The position numbers and the translations under genes are program-made. Below the pieces are notes generated by a model. That model saw only the letters and a program-made list of their open reading frames with translations. It did no database searches and was not told the DNA's origin. This document shows, one piece after another, positions 33,375 to 44,648 of a DNA stretch of 64,000 nucleotides. Each line of letters begins with the position of its first letter. The first letter of the stretch is position 1. Source of the DNA: Lolium rigidum (taxonomy: Eukaryota; Streptophyta; Magnoliopsida; Poales; Poaceae); contig NC_061508.1 in the NCBI RefSeq assembly GCF_022539505.1, positions 38,496,256 through 38,560,255 on the forward strand, given 5' to 3'.

Positions 33375-34960
33375 TGATGGCGTGTAACTCACACGTTCGT
33401 TGGGAACCCCAAGAGGAAGGTATGATGCGCACAGTAGCAAGTTTTCCCTCAGAAAGAAACCAAGGTTTAATCGAACCAGTAGGAGCCAAGAAGCACGTTG
33501 AAGGTTGATGGTCGCGAAATGTGATGCGGCGCAACACCGAGGATTCCGGCGCCAACTAGGAACCTGCACAACACAACCCAAGTACTTTGTCCCAACGAAA
33601 CGGTGAGGTTGTCAATCTCACCGACTTGCTTGTAACAAAGGATTAAACGTATCGAGTGGAAGATGTTTGCAAAGAAAACGAGTAAAACAAGTAGATTGTA
33701 TGCTATGTAAAGAATAGGACCGGGGTCCACAGTTCACTAGAGGTGTCTCTCCCATAAGATAAAGCATGTTGGGTGAACAAATTACGGTCGGGCAATTGAC
33801 AAATAGAGAAAGGCATAACAATGCATATACATGACATGGTAAATATAGTGAGATTTAATCTGGGCATTACGACAAAGAACATAGACCGCCATCCAAGCTG
33901 CATCTATGCCTAAAAAGTCCACCTTCAGGTTATCATCCGAACCCCTCCGGTATTAAGTTGCAAAGCAACGAGACAATTGCATTAAGTATGGTGCGTAATG
34001 TAATCAACAACTACATCCTTAGACATAGAATCAATGTTTTATCCCTAGTGGCAACAGCACATCCACAACCTTAGAACTTTCTGTCACAGTCCCAGATTCA
34101 ATGGAGGCATGAACCCACTATCGAGCATAAATACTCCCTCTTGGAGTTAAGAGTAAAAACTTGGCCGAGCCTCTACTAATAACGGAGAGCATGCAAGATC
34201 ATAAACAACACATGAACAATAGATTGATAATCACCATAATCATAGTACTCTCTATCCATCGGATCCCGACAAACACAACATATAGTATTACATATAGATG
34301 ATCTTGATCATGTTAGGCAGCTCACAAGATCTAACAATGAAGCACAACAAGGAGAAGACGACCATCTAGCTACTGCTATGGACCCATGGTCCAGGGGTGA
34401 ACTACTCACTCATCACTCCGGAGGCGACCATGGCGGTGTAGAGTCCTCCGGGAGATGAATCCCCTCTCCGGCAGGGTGCCGGAGGCGATCTCCGAGAATC
34501 CCCCGAGATGGGATTCGCGGCGGCGGCGTCTCCGTAAGGTTTTCCGTATCGTGGCTCTCGGTGCTCGGGGTTTCGCGACGGAAGCTTTAAGTAGGCGGAG
34601 GGTCAACGCGAGGGGCCACACGAGGGGCCCGGGGGTAGGTCGGCGCGGCCGGGGCCTGGGCCGCGCCGGCCTCCCTCCGGCCTCCTCGTGGCCCCACTTC
34701 GTTAGGTCTTCGGTCTTCCGGAAGCTTCGTGCAAAAATAGGACCACGGGCGAAAGTTTCGTCCAATTCCGAGAATATTTCTTTACTAGGATTTCGAAACC
34801 AAAAACAGCAGAAAACGACAAGCTGGCTCTTCGGCATCTTGTTAATAGGTTAGTTCCGGAAAATGCATAAATATGACATATAATGTGCATAAAACATGTA
34901 GGTATCATCAATAAAGTAGCATGGAACATAAGAAATTATCGATACGTTGGAGACGTATCA
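33375..34960 (-). repeat. 3' LTR of element B
   Basis: The 1586-bp LTR is intact, with the terminal 7-bp inverted repeat GATACGT-CTCCA-ACGTATC at its minus-strand start. Confidence 0.9.
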
Positions 34961-37469
34961 GCATCCCCAAGCTTAGTTCCGCTCGTCCCGAGCGAGGTAA
35001 AACGATAACAAAGATAATTTACGAAGTGACATGCCATCATAATCTTGATCATACTATTTGTAAACATATGTAATGAATGCAGCGATCAAAGCAAAGGTAA
35101 TGACATGAGTAAACAAGCTGAATCATAAAGCAAAGACTTTTCATGAATAGTACTTCAAGACAAGCATCAATAAGTCTTGCATAAGAGTTAACTCATAAAG
35201 CAATAAATCAAAGTAAAGGTGTTGAAGCAACACATAAGAAGATTAAGTTTCAGCGGTTGCTTTCAACTTGTAACATGTATATCTCATGGATATTGTCAAC
35301 ATAAAGTAATATAACAAGTGCAATATGCAAGTATGTAAGAATCAATGCACAGTTCACACAAGTGTTTGCTTCTTAAGGTGGAAGGAGATAGGTAAACCGA
35401 CTCAACAATAAAAGTAAAAGAATGGTCCTTCAAGAGGAAAGCATCGATTGCTGTATTTGTGCTAGAGCTTTTATTTTGAAAACATGAAACAATTTTGTCA
35501 ACGGTAGTAATAAAGCATATGAGTTATGAAAATTATATCTTACAAGTTGCAAGCCTCACGCATAGTATACTAATAGTGCCCGCACCTCGTCCTACTTAAC
35601 TTGGACTACCGGGTCTTCGCATGCCATGTTTCAACCAAGTGTCACAAAGGGGTACCTCCATGCCGCCTGTACAAAGGTCCAAGGAGAATGCTCGCATTTC
35701 GGATTTCTCGCTTTTGATTATTCTCAACTTAGACATCCATACCGGGACAACATGGACAACGAGATAATGGACTCCTCTTAAATGCATAAGCATGTAGCAA
35801 AGTTATTATTCTCATATGAGATTGAGGATATATGTCCAAAACTGAAACTTCCACCATGGTTCATGGCTTTAGTTAGCGGCCCAATGTTCTTCTCTAACAA
35901 TTTTGCATGCTCCAACCACTAAAATGATAGACCTTCGGACAAGACGGACATGCATAGCAACTCACATGATATTCAACAATAGTTGATGGCGTTCCCCGAA
36001 GCATGGTTATCGCACAACAGGCAACTTAATAAAATATAAAGTGCATAAGTACATATTCAATACTACGATAGTTTTTAAGGCTATTTTGTCCCATGAGCTA
36101 TATATTGCAAAGGTGAATGATGGAATTTTAAAGGTAGCACTCAAGCAATTTACTTTGGAATGGCGGAGAAATACCATGTAGTAGGTAGGTATGGTGGACA
36201 CAAATGGCATAGTAGTTGGCTCAAGGATTTTGGATGCATGAGAAGTATTCCCTCTCGATACAAGGTTTAGGCTAGCAAGGTTATTTGAAGCAAACTCAAG
36301 GATGAACAAGTGCAGCAAAACTCACATAAAAGACATATTGTAAACATTATAAGACTCTACACTGTCTTCCTTGTTGTTCAAAACTCAATACTAGATATTA
36401 TCTAGACCTTAGAGAAACCAAATATGCAAATCAAATTTTAGCAAGCTCTATGTATTTCTTCATTAATGGGTGCAAAGCATATGATGCAAGAGCTTAAACA
36501 TGAGCACAACAATTGCAAAGTATCACATTATCCAAGACATTTTTAGAATTACTACATGTAGCATTTTCCAATTCCAACCATATAACAATTTAACGAAGAA
36601 GAAACTTCGCCTTGAACATTATGAGTAAAGCCTAAGGACACATGTGTCCATATGCAACAGCGGAGCGTGTCTCTCTCCCACAAAGTGAATGCTAGGATCC
36701 ATCTTATTCAAACAAAAACAAAAACGAAAACAAACCGACGCTCCAAGTAAAGAACACAAGATGTGATTGAATAAAAATATAGTTTCGGGGAGGAACTCGA
36801 TGATGTTGTCGATGAAGAAGGGGATGCCTTGGGCATCCCCAAGCTTAGACGCTTGAGTCTTCTTAAAATATGCAGGGGTGAACCACGGGGGCATCTCCAA
36901 GCTTAGAGCTTTCACTCCTCTTGATCATAGTATATCATTCTCCTCTCTTGACCCTTGAAAACTTCCTTCACACCAAACTTCAAGCAAACTCATTAGAGGG
37001 TTAGTGCATCATTAATAATTCACTCATTCAGAGGTGACACAATCATTATTTTCACTTCTGGACATTGCATAATGCTACTGGACATTAATGGATCAAAGAA
37101 ATAAATCCAACATAGCAAAAGAGGCAATGCGAAATAAAAGGCAGAATCTGTCAAAAACAGAACAGTCCGTAAAGACGAATTTATAAATGGCACCAGACTT
37201 GCTCAAATGGAAAAACTCAAAACTAATGAAAGTTGCGTACATATCTGAGGATCACGCTCGTAAATTGGCAGATTTTTTCGAATTTTCTACAGAGAATTAT
37301 GCCCAGATTCGTGACAGACAGCAATGCTGTTTCTGCGCAGCGATCCCAAATATAACATCAACTTTGACATAGAAACTTTACTTGGCACAAAAACATGATA
37401 AGGAGAGGTTGCTACAGTAGTAAACAACTTCCAAGACTCAACAAAACAAAAAATTGCTGTAGGTAAAAA

Positions 37470-37522
37470 CATGGGTTGTCTCCCATAAGCGCTTTTCTTT
37501 AACGCCTTTCAGCTAGGCGCAG
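37470..37522 (-). promoter_or_regulatory. Conserved two-hairpin motif, element B, with compensatory change
   Basis: The first hairpin GCGCCTAGCTGAAAGGCG is unchanged. The second reads TATGGG-AGACAA-CCCATG where unit A has CTTGGG-AGATAA-CCCAAG: the second pair is A-T instead of T-A, so pairing is kept while both bases differ; the outer pair is T-G instead of C-G. Confidence 0.62.
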
Positions 37523-37532
37523 AAAGTGCAAA

Positions 37533-38261
37533 TCAAGTAACATCGAGAGTAGAAGCATCCACTTTATTATTTTTCATGCAAACACAACTTGTTGCAGAGG
37601 GTACTTTAGGTGCTCCATTATCTAAATTTTCTATGGTGGTGCTAGGGGTTTTAGCAATTTTAGGCCTATAGTAATTCTTTTGTTTAGGCACTTTAGAGGC
37701 ATACATGAATTTTTGCTCTTTACCCACATAGGCTTTCTCATTATACTTGAGAGAAGAAAAGGTTGAACCCAAGGTTCCCATAGCTTTTTCAAGTTCATCA
37801 ATCCTATTGGTTTGATTATCATGGATAACACAAGTTCCTAGGACACTAATTCTTTCATTAATTCCTCCTAGGGATTTATCAAGTTCATAAGTTTTGTCAA
37901 ATAACATTCCCAATTTAGTTTCAACACTTGGAAAATTTTTCTCTATGGTTTCCAATTTTTTCATAACATCCACAAGAGAGATTTCAATTTTAACTTCATT
38001 AACAGGTGGTATTCCAACTAGACTCTCAATGATGCAACTAGCTTCTAAAGCGGGAGTACCTAGGAAATTACCTCCCGAAAGAGTATCAAGAACATATCTA
38101 TTCCAACTAGACAAACCAACATAAAAGTTCCTAAGAAGGATAGTGGTGGAGTGTTTCTTAATGCACCTTTGATGAGCATTAGTAATTCTATACCAAGCAT
38201 CTTTAAAACTTTCTCCACCTTGTTGCTTAAAAGAACGAACTTCAACTTCAGGATTACTCAT
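37533..38261 (-). CDS. Gag-like protein of element B
   Basis: The 242-aa frame starts MSNPEVEV and corresponds to the second half of a gypsy Gag core: 'ESFKDAWYRITNAHQRC' (compare E-x-x-x-x-A-W-E-R-x), 'LLRNFYVGLSSWNRYVLDTLSGGNFL' and 'ALEASCIIESLVG'. The N-terminal half of the core is absent. A coiled-coil-like part (residues ~90-160) and a basic, Tyr/Lys-rich part follow. No CCHC knuckle and no protease are seen. The tail 'VDASTLDVT' before the stop matches unit A1. The start is the first ATG after the leader. It may act as a partner or competitor of a full Gag, but that is inference. Confidence 0.7.
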   Translation of the reverse strand: MSNPEVEVRSFKQQGGESFKDAWYRITNAHQRCIKKHSTTILLRNFYVGLSSWNRYVLDTLSGGNFLGTPALEASCIIESLVGIPPVNEVKIEISLVDVMKKLETIEKNFPSVETKLGMLFDKTYELDKSLGGINERISVLGTCVIHDNQTNRIDELEKAMGTLGSTFSSLKYNEKAYVGKEQKFMYASKVPKQKNYYRPKIAKTPSTTIENLDNGAPKVPSATSCVCMKNNKVDASTLDVT

Positions 38262-38487
38262 TTTAGTAGCAGTAAAATAAAATAAACTAGATAGAGTAAA
38301 TGCAAGTAATTAATTTTTTTGTGTTTTTGATATAGAGAGCAAGACAGTAAATAAAGTAAAACTAGCAACTAATTTTTTTGTATTTTGATTTAGGTGCAGC
38401 AAACAAAGTAGTAAATAAAATAAAGCAAGACAAAAACAAAGTAAAGAGATTGAGAAGTGGAGACTCCCCTTGCGGCGTGTCTTGATC

Positions 38488-38505
38488 TCCCCGGCAACGG
38501 CGCCG
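38488..38505 (-). promoter_or_regulatory. Primer-binding site of element B
   Basis: The minus strand reads CGGCGCCGTTGCCGGGGA, one change from the array copies, 11 nt from the LTR end. Confidence 0.68.
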
Positions 38506-38516
38506 GAAAAAGAGCT

Positions 38517-40102
38517 TGATGGCGTGTAACTCACACGTTCGTTGGGAACCCCAAGAGGAAGGTATGATGCGCACGGTAGCAAGTTTTCCCTCAGAAAGAA
38601 ACCAAGGTTTAATCGAACCAGTAGGAGCCAAGAAGCACGTTGAAGGTTGATGGTCGCGAAATGTGATGCGGCGCAACACCAGGGATTCCGGCGCCAACTA
38701 GGAACCTGCACAACACAACCCAAGTACTTTGTCCCAACGAAACAGTGAGGTTGTCAATCTCACCGGCTTGCTGTAACAAAGGATTAAACGTATCGAGTGG
38801 AAGATGTTTGCAAAGAAAACAGATAAAACAAGTAGATTGTATGCTATGTAAAGAATAGGACCGGGGTCCACGGTTCACTAGAGGTGTCTCTCCCATAAGA
38901 TAAAGCATGTTGGGTGAACAAATTACGGTCGGGCAATTGACAAATAGAGAAAGGCATAACAATGCATATACATGACATGGTAAATATAGTGAGATTTAAT
39001 CCGGGCATTACGACAAAGAACATAGACCGCCATCCAACTGCATCTATGCCTAAAAAGTCCACCTTCAGGTTATCATCCGAACCCCCTCCGGTATTAAGTT
39101 GCAAAGCAACAGACAATTGCATTAAGTATGGTGCGTAATGTAATCAACAACTACATCCTTAGACATAGCATCAATGTTTTATCCCTAGTGGCAACAGCAC
39201 ATCCACAACCTTAGAACTTTACGTCACTTGTCCCGAGATTCAATGGAGGCATGAACCCACTATCGAGCATAAATACTCCCTCTTGGAGTTAAGAGTAAAA
39301 ACTTGGCCGAGCCTCTACTAATAACGGAGAGCATGCAAGATCATAAACAACACATGAACAATAGATTGATAATCACCATAATCATAGTACTCTCTATCCA
39401 TCGGATCCCGACAAACACAACATATAGTATTACATATAGATGATCTTGATCATGTTAGGCAGCTCACAAGATCTAACAATGAAGCACAACAAGGAGAAGA
39501 CGACCATCTAGCTACTGCTATGGACCCATGGTCCGGGGGTGAACTACTCACTCATCACTCCGGAGGCGACCATGGCGGTGTAGAGTCCTCCGGGAGATGA
39601 ATCCCCTCTCCGGCAGGGTGCCGGAGGCGATCTCCAGAATCCCCCGAGATGGGATTCGCGGCGGCGGCTTCTCTGTAAGGTTTTCCGTATCGTGGCTCTC
39701 GGTACTGGGGGTTTCGCGACGGAAGCTTTAAGTAGGCGGAGGGTCAACGCGAGGGGCCACACGAGGGGCCCAGGGGTAGGTCGGCGCGGCCGGGGCCTGG
39801 GCCGCGCCGGCCTCCCTCCTGGCCTCCTCGTGGCCCCACTTCGTTAGGTCTTCGGTCTTCCGGAAGCTTCGTGCAAAAATAGGACCACGGGCGAAAGTTT
39901 CGTCCAATTCCGAGAATATTTCTTTACTAGGATTTCGAAACCAAAAACAGCGAGAAAACAGCAATCGGCTCTTCGGCATCTTGTTAATAGGTTAGTTCCA
40001 GAAAATGCATAAATATGACATATAATGTGCATAAAACATGTAGGTATCATCAATAAAGTAGCATGGAACATAAGAAATTATCGATACGTTGGAGACGTAT
40101 CA
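38517..40102 (-). repeat. 5' LTR of element B
   Basis: The 1586-bp LTR ends CGTGTGAGTTACACGCCATCA before the leader. Few differences from the 3' LTR are visible (for example at ~38575 and ~38679), indicating recent insertion. Confidence 0.9.
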
Positions 40103-41212
40103 ATTACTATGTGATTTAATCAGGGCATTACGACAAAGTACATAGACCGCTATCCAGCATGCATCTATGCCTAAATAATCCACCTTCAGGTTATCATCCG
40201 AACCCCTTCCGGTATTAAGTTGTAAACAACAGATAATTGCATTAAGTATGGTGCGTAATGTAATCAACACAAATATCCTTAGACAAAGCATCAATATTTT
40301 ATCCCTAGTAGCAACAGCACATCCACAACCTTAGAACTTTCTGTCACTCTCCCAGATTAAATGGAGGCATGAACCCACTATCGAGCATAATTACTCCCTC
40401 TTGGAGTTACAAGTATCAACTTGGCCGAGCCTCTACTAGCAACGGAGAGCATGCAAGAACATAAACAACACATATATGATAGATTGATAATCAACTTAAC
40501 ATAATATTCTATATTCATCGGATCCCACCAAACACAACATGTAGCATTACAAATAGATGATCTTGATCATGTTAGGCAGCTCACAAGATCTAATACAATG
40601 ATAGCACAAGCGGAGAAGACAACCATCTAGCTACCGCTATGGACCCATAGTCCAAGGATGAACTACTCACGCATCAATCCGGAGGCGGGCATGATGATGT
40701 AGAGCCCCTCCGGTGATGATTCCCCTCTCCGGCGGGGTGCCGGAGGCGATCTCCTCGAACCCCCGAGATGGGATTCGCGACGGCGGCGTCTCTGGAAGGT
40801 TTTCCGTATCGTGGCTCTCGGTACAGGGGGTTTCGCGACGGAGGCTTTAAGTAGGCGGAAGGGTAGGTCAGGGGGCGACGCGAGGGGCCCAGACAATAGG
40901 GCCGCGCGGCCAGGGCCAGGGCCGCGCCGCCCTCGTGTCTGGCCACCTCGTGTCCCCACTTCGTCTCCCTTTCGGTCTTCTGGAAGCTTCGTGTAAAAAT
41001 AGGCCCCTGGGCGTTGATTTCGTCCAATTCCGAGAATATTTCCTTACTGGGATTTCTGAAACCAAAAACAGCGAAAACAGACAATCGGCACTTCGGCATC
41101 TTGTTAATAGGTTAGTGCCGGAAAATGTATAATAATGCTGTAAAGTATGTATAAAACATTCAAGTATTGTAATAAAAGTAGCATGGAACATAAGAAATTA
41201 TAGATACGTTTG
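40103..41212 (-). repeat. LTR of unit A2, outer part, clipped at its start
   Basis: It continues the LTR interrupted at 33374. It lacks its first ~10 bases: at 41212 the expected 'GAGACGTATCA' is replaced by a second LTR piece. Confidence 0.75.
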
Positions 41213-41860
41213 CTATGGACCCATAGTCCAAGGATGATAGCACAAGCGGAGAAGACAACCAACTAGCTACTGCTATGGACCCATAGTCCAAGGATGAACT
41301 ACTCACGCATCAATCCGGAGGCGGGCATGATGATGTAGAGCCCATCCGGTGATGATTCCCCTCTCCGGCAGGGTGCCGGAGGCGATCTCCTGAATCCCCG
41401 AGATGGGATTGGCGGCGGCGGCGTCTCTGGAAGGTTTTCCGTATCGTGGCTCTCGGTACAGGGGTATTCGCGACGAAGGCTTTAAGTAGGCGGAAGGGTA
41501 GGTCAGGAGGCGGCGCGAGGGGCCCACACCATAGGGCGGCGTGGGCCCCACCCAGGCCGCACGGCCCTATGGTGGCGGCGCCTCGTCGCCACGGCCACTT
41601 CGTTATCCCTTCGGTCTTCCGGAAGCTTCGTGGAAAAATAGGACCCTGGGTGTTGATTTCGTCCAATTCCGAGAATATTTCCTTACTAGGATTTCTGAAA
41701 CCAAAAACAGCAGAAAACAGAAGCGGCGCTTCGGCATCTTGTTAATAGGTTAGTGCCGGAAAATGTATAATAATGATGTAAAGTATGTATAAAACATTCA
41801 AGTATTGTCATAAAAGTAGCATGGAACATAAGAAATTATAGATACGTTTGAGACGTATCA
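41213..41860 (-). repeat. Partial second LTR copy joined head-to-tail
   Basis: This is a ~650-bp piece from the start of an A-type LTR. The junction region contains 'CTATGGACCCATAGTCCAAGGATGA' twice (41213 and 41273), a short duplication created at or after the join. It ends with the intact LTR start TGATACGTCTCAAACG (minus strand) at 41860. Confidence 0.72.
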
Positions 41861-41865
41861 GTGTC

Positions 41866-42629
41866 CATCCCAAATAAAATATAAAATAAACAAATAATGC
41901 ACCGGCACATTATGTACTTGAGAGATCCTAAATAATGGGGTGCACTGGGGAACTACATGGGAGCCACTCTTGAGGTCACTATATGAAAGGATGATAGATG
42001 TTTGATGCCATTACGTTGACGTAGACATGCATACCTCTCAAAATATATATGTTCAACACTCCTATTGCATTCAAAATAAAAAGCTCTAGCACATGAGTAA
42101 TCTTGCTTCGCTCTGCGCAGGGCCTTTCTTTTACTTTTATGTTGAGTCATCATCTTCTTGATTTATGCACCAATTAAGAGAGCATAGTTGTCATTCTTAG
42201 TATAATGTGCATAGTCCCAAAATTTATTATTGATTGATTCATGATTATGATATTGCTTGTTCTTAAATTACTTGTATCTGGTCACCCTTTGAACTTTAAA
42301 GGTGTCCTAACATTTATGTTTTGCTACTTCATAAAGGACAAGCTGAGTACCACTTTGCTATCTTTTATCTATGCTAAAAACGAACAGTTGCTTTCAGTGC
42401 ACTATTATTCATGATCCTTTGTTTGAGTTATTTTTCATGTTATAGCATAGTTGCTAAGTTCTATTGTTAGAATTATGTCTATCATGCCTATGCATAGAGT
42501 ACTTAGATCCCAGCTCACAATGCTTTGCAATAACTTGATCAACATTGTGTTGGCTGCATGTCACCTCAAATTTTTTTTTATCACTTAATTACCTACTCGA
42601 GGACGAGCAGGAGTTAAGCTTGGGGATGC
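41866..42629 (+). other. 3' internal region of element C
   Basis: No ORF. It ends 'ACTCGAGGACGAGCAGGAGTTAAGCTTGGGGATGC', the same purine-tract context as in elements A and B but on the plus strand, directly before the 3' LTR. Confidence 0.6.
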
Positions 42630-43209
42630 TGATACGTTGCAAACGTATCTATAATTTTTGATGCTCCATGCTTGTTTTACACCAATTTATATATGTTTTG
42701 TTTACACTTTGTTGCACTTTTATACATTTTCCGGCACTAACCTATTGACAAGATGCCACAGTGCCAGTTCCATGTTTTCTGTTGTTTTGTATTTCAGAAA
42801 AGTTGTACAGGAAATATTCTCGGAATTAGACGAAACAAAAGCCGAAGATCTTATTTTTCCGTAATGAAGATAAAGTCCAGAGGGGGGACGAAGAGGTGCC
42901 ACAGGGTGGCCAGACCAGGCCCTGGCCCTGGCCGCTGGTCTGGGGGCCCTTGGCCTCCATCGACCTCTCCCTTCCGCCTATAAGAAGCCTCCTGCCGCAT
43001 GAACCCTAAATATACCAGCCTCCATCCATGAAAAGATATGTAGCTCCGCCGCCGCCGAAGACAAGATCCGAGGGACAGAAGTCTCTGTTCCGGCACCCTG
43101 ACGAGACGGGGAATTGCCCCCAGAGCCATCTCCATCGACTCCATCGCCATCTTCATCGCCATTGCTGACTCCCGTGATGAGTAGTGAGTAAATCCCCCGA
43201 GGCTGAGGG
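42630..43209 (+). repeat. 3' LTR of element C, truncated by a Copia insertion
   Basis: 580 bp of the ~1.41-kb LTR are present, closely matching the start of the 5' LTR at 19560-20150. The Copia LTR begins at 43210 within it; the rest is not seen in this window. Confidence 0.8.
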
Positions 43210-43739
43210 TGTTGGAGATATGCCCAAGAGGCAATAATAAATTGGTTATTATATATCTTTGTGTTTATGATAAATGTTTATATACCATGTTATAATTGTA
43301 TTAACCGAAACATTGATACATGTGTGTTATCTTCTCTTTCTTAATAGATGGCCCCATTTTGCTGGTCTCACGGCAAGCCACGTCACCTGATTAAGAATTT
43401 TCACTTCCCTCATTGTTTCCCAGCCTTCTGGCCAGACCGACACGACAGGGCCGAACGAGAGCAGCTTTGGTCGCCAGACCGGCACGAAAGGAGCCGAACG
43501 TGGCCTGAAATAGATGCTTCACTGGCGTGGGGTGAAATAGATGCTTTGGACGTGGCCTGGGCTATGTTGGCCCGCTTGCTACCGCTCTGCGTCCTCCAGA
43601 TTCGTTTGTCGTATCTACACTACTTATCTACACTACTTAAAAAGAAGGAACATGTTCCTTATTCTGCCTACTACCTCTCAATACGTCTAGATTTTGGTCG
43701 TCCTCGTGCTACTCCCGTCCACGCACCAATGGGCCATGG

Positions 43740-44275
43740 CAAACATGGGCTGTGCTCCACCGCACGCACGCCAAGGATTCCCGTCCTCACCCCACCCCCC
43801 ACCCCCGCCTCCCCAAGGCTCCTCGCCCTCGCCGCTGCTGTTCCCCATCTTCTGTAACCCCCGCGACGCGCCGCCGTCGACGCCCCGGAGGGCATCCTCC
43901 TCAAGTGGATCGATGGACGCCGCGCGGTGTCTCCTCTGGACGATTCGTCCTCTGTGGATTCCGCATCGTTAGCGGCCGCTTGATGGCCTCCAAGATGACG
44001 CTCTGCCTGAGTGCCCCCACCCCAGCCGCCGGCCGCTGCATCTCGAGGTCCACCCCACCCTCTATCTCGCCCGCCGCCCCATCTCACGCGTTGGTATTCG
44101 AGCAGCAGCGGACTGGGCGGGGTTCAACCCCGACGGTGGCGGGAAGGGGCCATTGGCGGAGGAGGTGGGGCAGAGATAGGCCACCGAGAGCACCTTCCTC
44201 TTGCCGTGGCTGGGCCTCAGCGCCATCATCCTTGTCCAGGGCCTCGCGCTTGCTGCCTCTGGTAATTAACATAGA
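43740..44275 (+). pseudogene. GC-rich captured first-exon-like fragment
   Basis: This is a GC-rich, Pro/Ser/Ala/Arg-coding stretch. One frame at 43983 starts MASKMTLCLSAPTPAAGR, followed by a Ser/Pro-rich part that resembles a plastid transit peptide, but the frame soon loses protein-like character. It probably is a captured 5' gene end. Parent gene not recognised. Confidence 0.35.
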
Positions 44276-44648
44276 GACTTTGTTCGAGACCTCCGGATAT
44301 GCCCTCAAGTGTTTGACAAATTGCTAACCAGTCTATTTGTATACAAGCAAGCCCACAGATGATCTCAAGTCACGTTTTAATGGGAGCTATTGACCTTTTT
44401 CACATAGATATCAAAGGATATCTTGGGAACCAAGCACCTTCAGGTTTGTTTGTATAATTGTTTTACCGGTTGATCTATGATACATAACTAAGCTGTTATG
44501 AGCGATACCAAATCGCTTCCCTCCATCGCAGAGTCGTCGCGGGTATGTAGAGAGATCCGGCAACCCACAGATGAGCTATGTTAAGCTTCAAGTATGTCAT
44601 TTGTACCTTATTTAACTTGTCTCCAAATTTTTTTTTTGTACTGTACAG

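Larger units (their letters stand above)
33375..40102 (-). mobile_element. Complete non-autonomous gypsy-like LTR element B, 6.7 kb
   Basis: Both LTRs are 1586 bp (33375-34960 and 38517-40102), start TGATACGTCTCCAACGTATC and end CACGCCATCA on the minus strand, and are nearly identical by eye. The target duplication is ATTAC on both sides, inside the A2 LTR. A primer-binding site lies at 38488-38505 and a purine tract at 34961-34975. The 3.56-kb internal region codes only for a gag-like frame; there is no protease, RT, RNase H or integrase. It is the youngest layer here. Confidence 0.92.
24153..41860 (-). mobile_element. Tandem array of LTR element A: LTR-internal-LTR-internal-LTR, minus strand
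   Basis: Read on the minus strand, the order is partial LTR (41860-41213), LTR (41212-40103 joined to 33374-32911), internal (32910-29419), LTR (29418-27787), internal (27786-24456), LTR piece (24455-24153). The middle LTR has a purine tract on one side (29419-29433) and a primer-binding site on the other (27758-27775), so it serves two units. The array is flanked by GTGCC (24148-24152) and GTGTC (41861-41865), a target duplication with one change. This is the product of recombination between LTRs after one insertion event. Confidence 0.78.
19560..43209 (+). mobile_element. Non-autonomous gypsy-like LTR element C, plus strand, heavily nested
   Basis: The 5' LTR (19560-21637) and a truncated 3' LTR (42630-43209) start TTATATGTTGCAAACG and TGATACGTTGCAAACG and stay alike over 500 bp. 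A degraded primer-binding site (TGGCGCCATTGCTGTTGAGG) follows the 5' LTR, and a purine-rich tract AAGCTTGGGGATGC precedes the 3' LTR. Removing the array at 24153-41860 leaves an internal region of only ~3.3 kb, with no RT, RNase H or integrase. It must depend on enzymes from another element. Confidence 0.75.

Noticed and set aside
24153..41860. Autonomous gypsy elements with pol
   Set aside because: I looked for RT (YVDD-like), RNase H and integrase motifs in both strands of the internal regions and found none; internal lengths of ~3.5 kb are too short.
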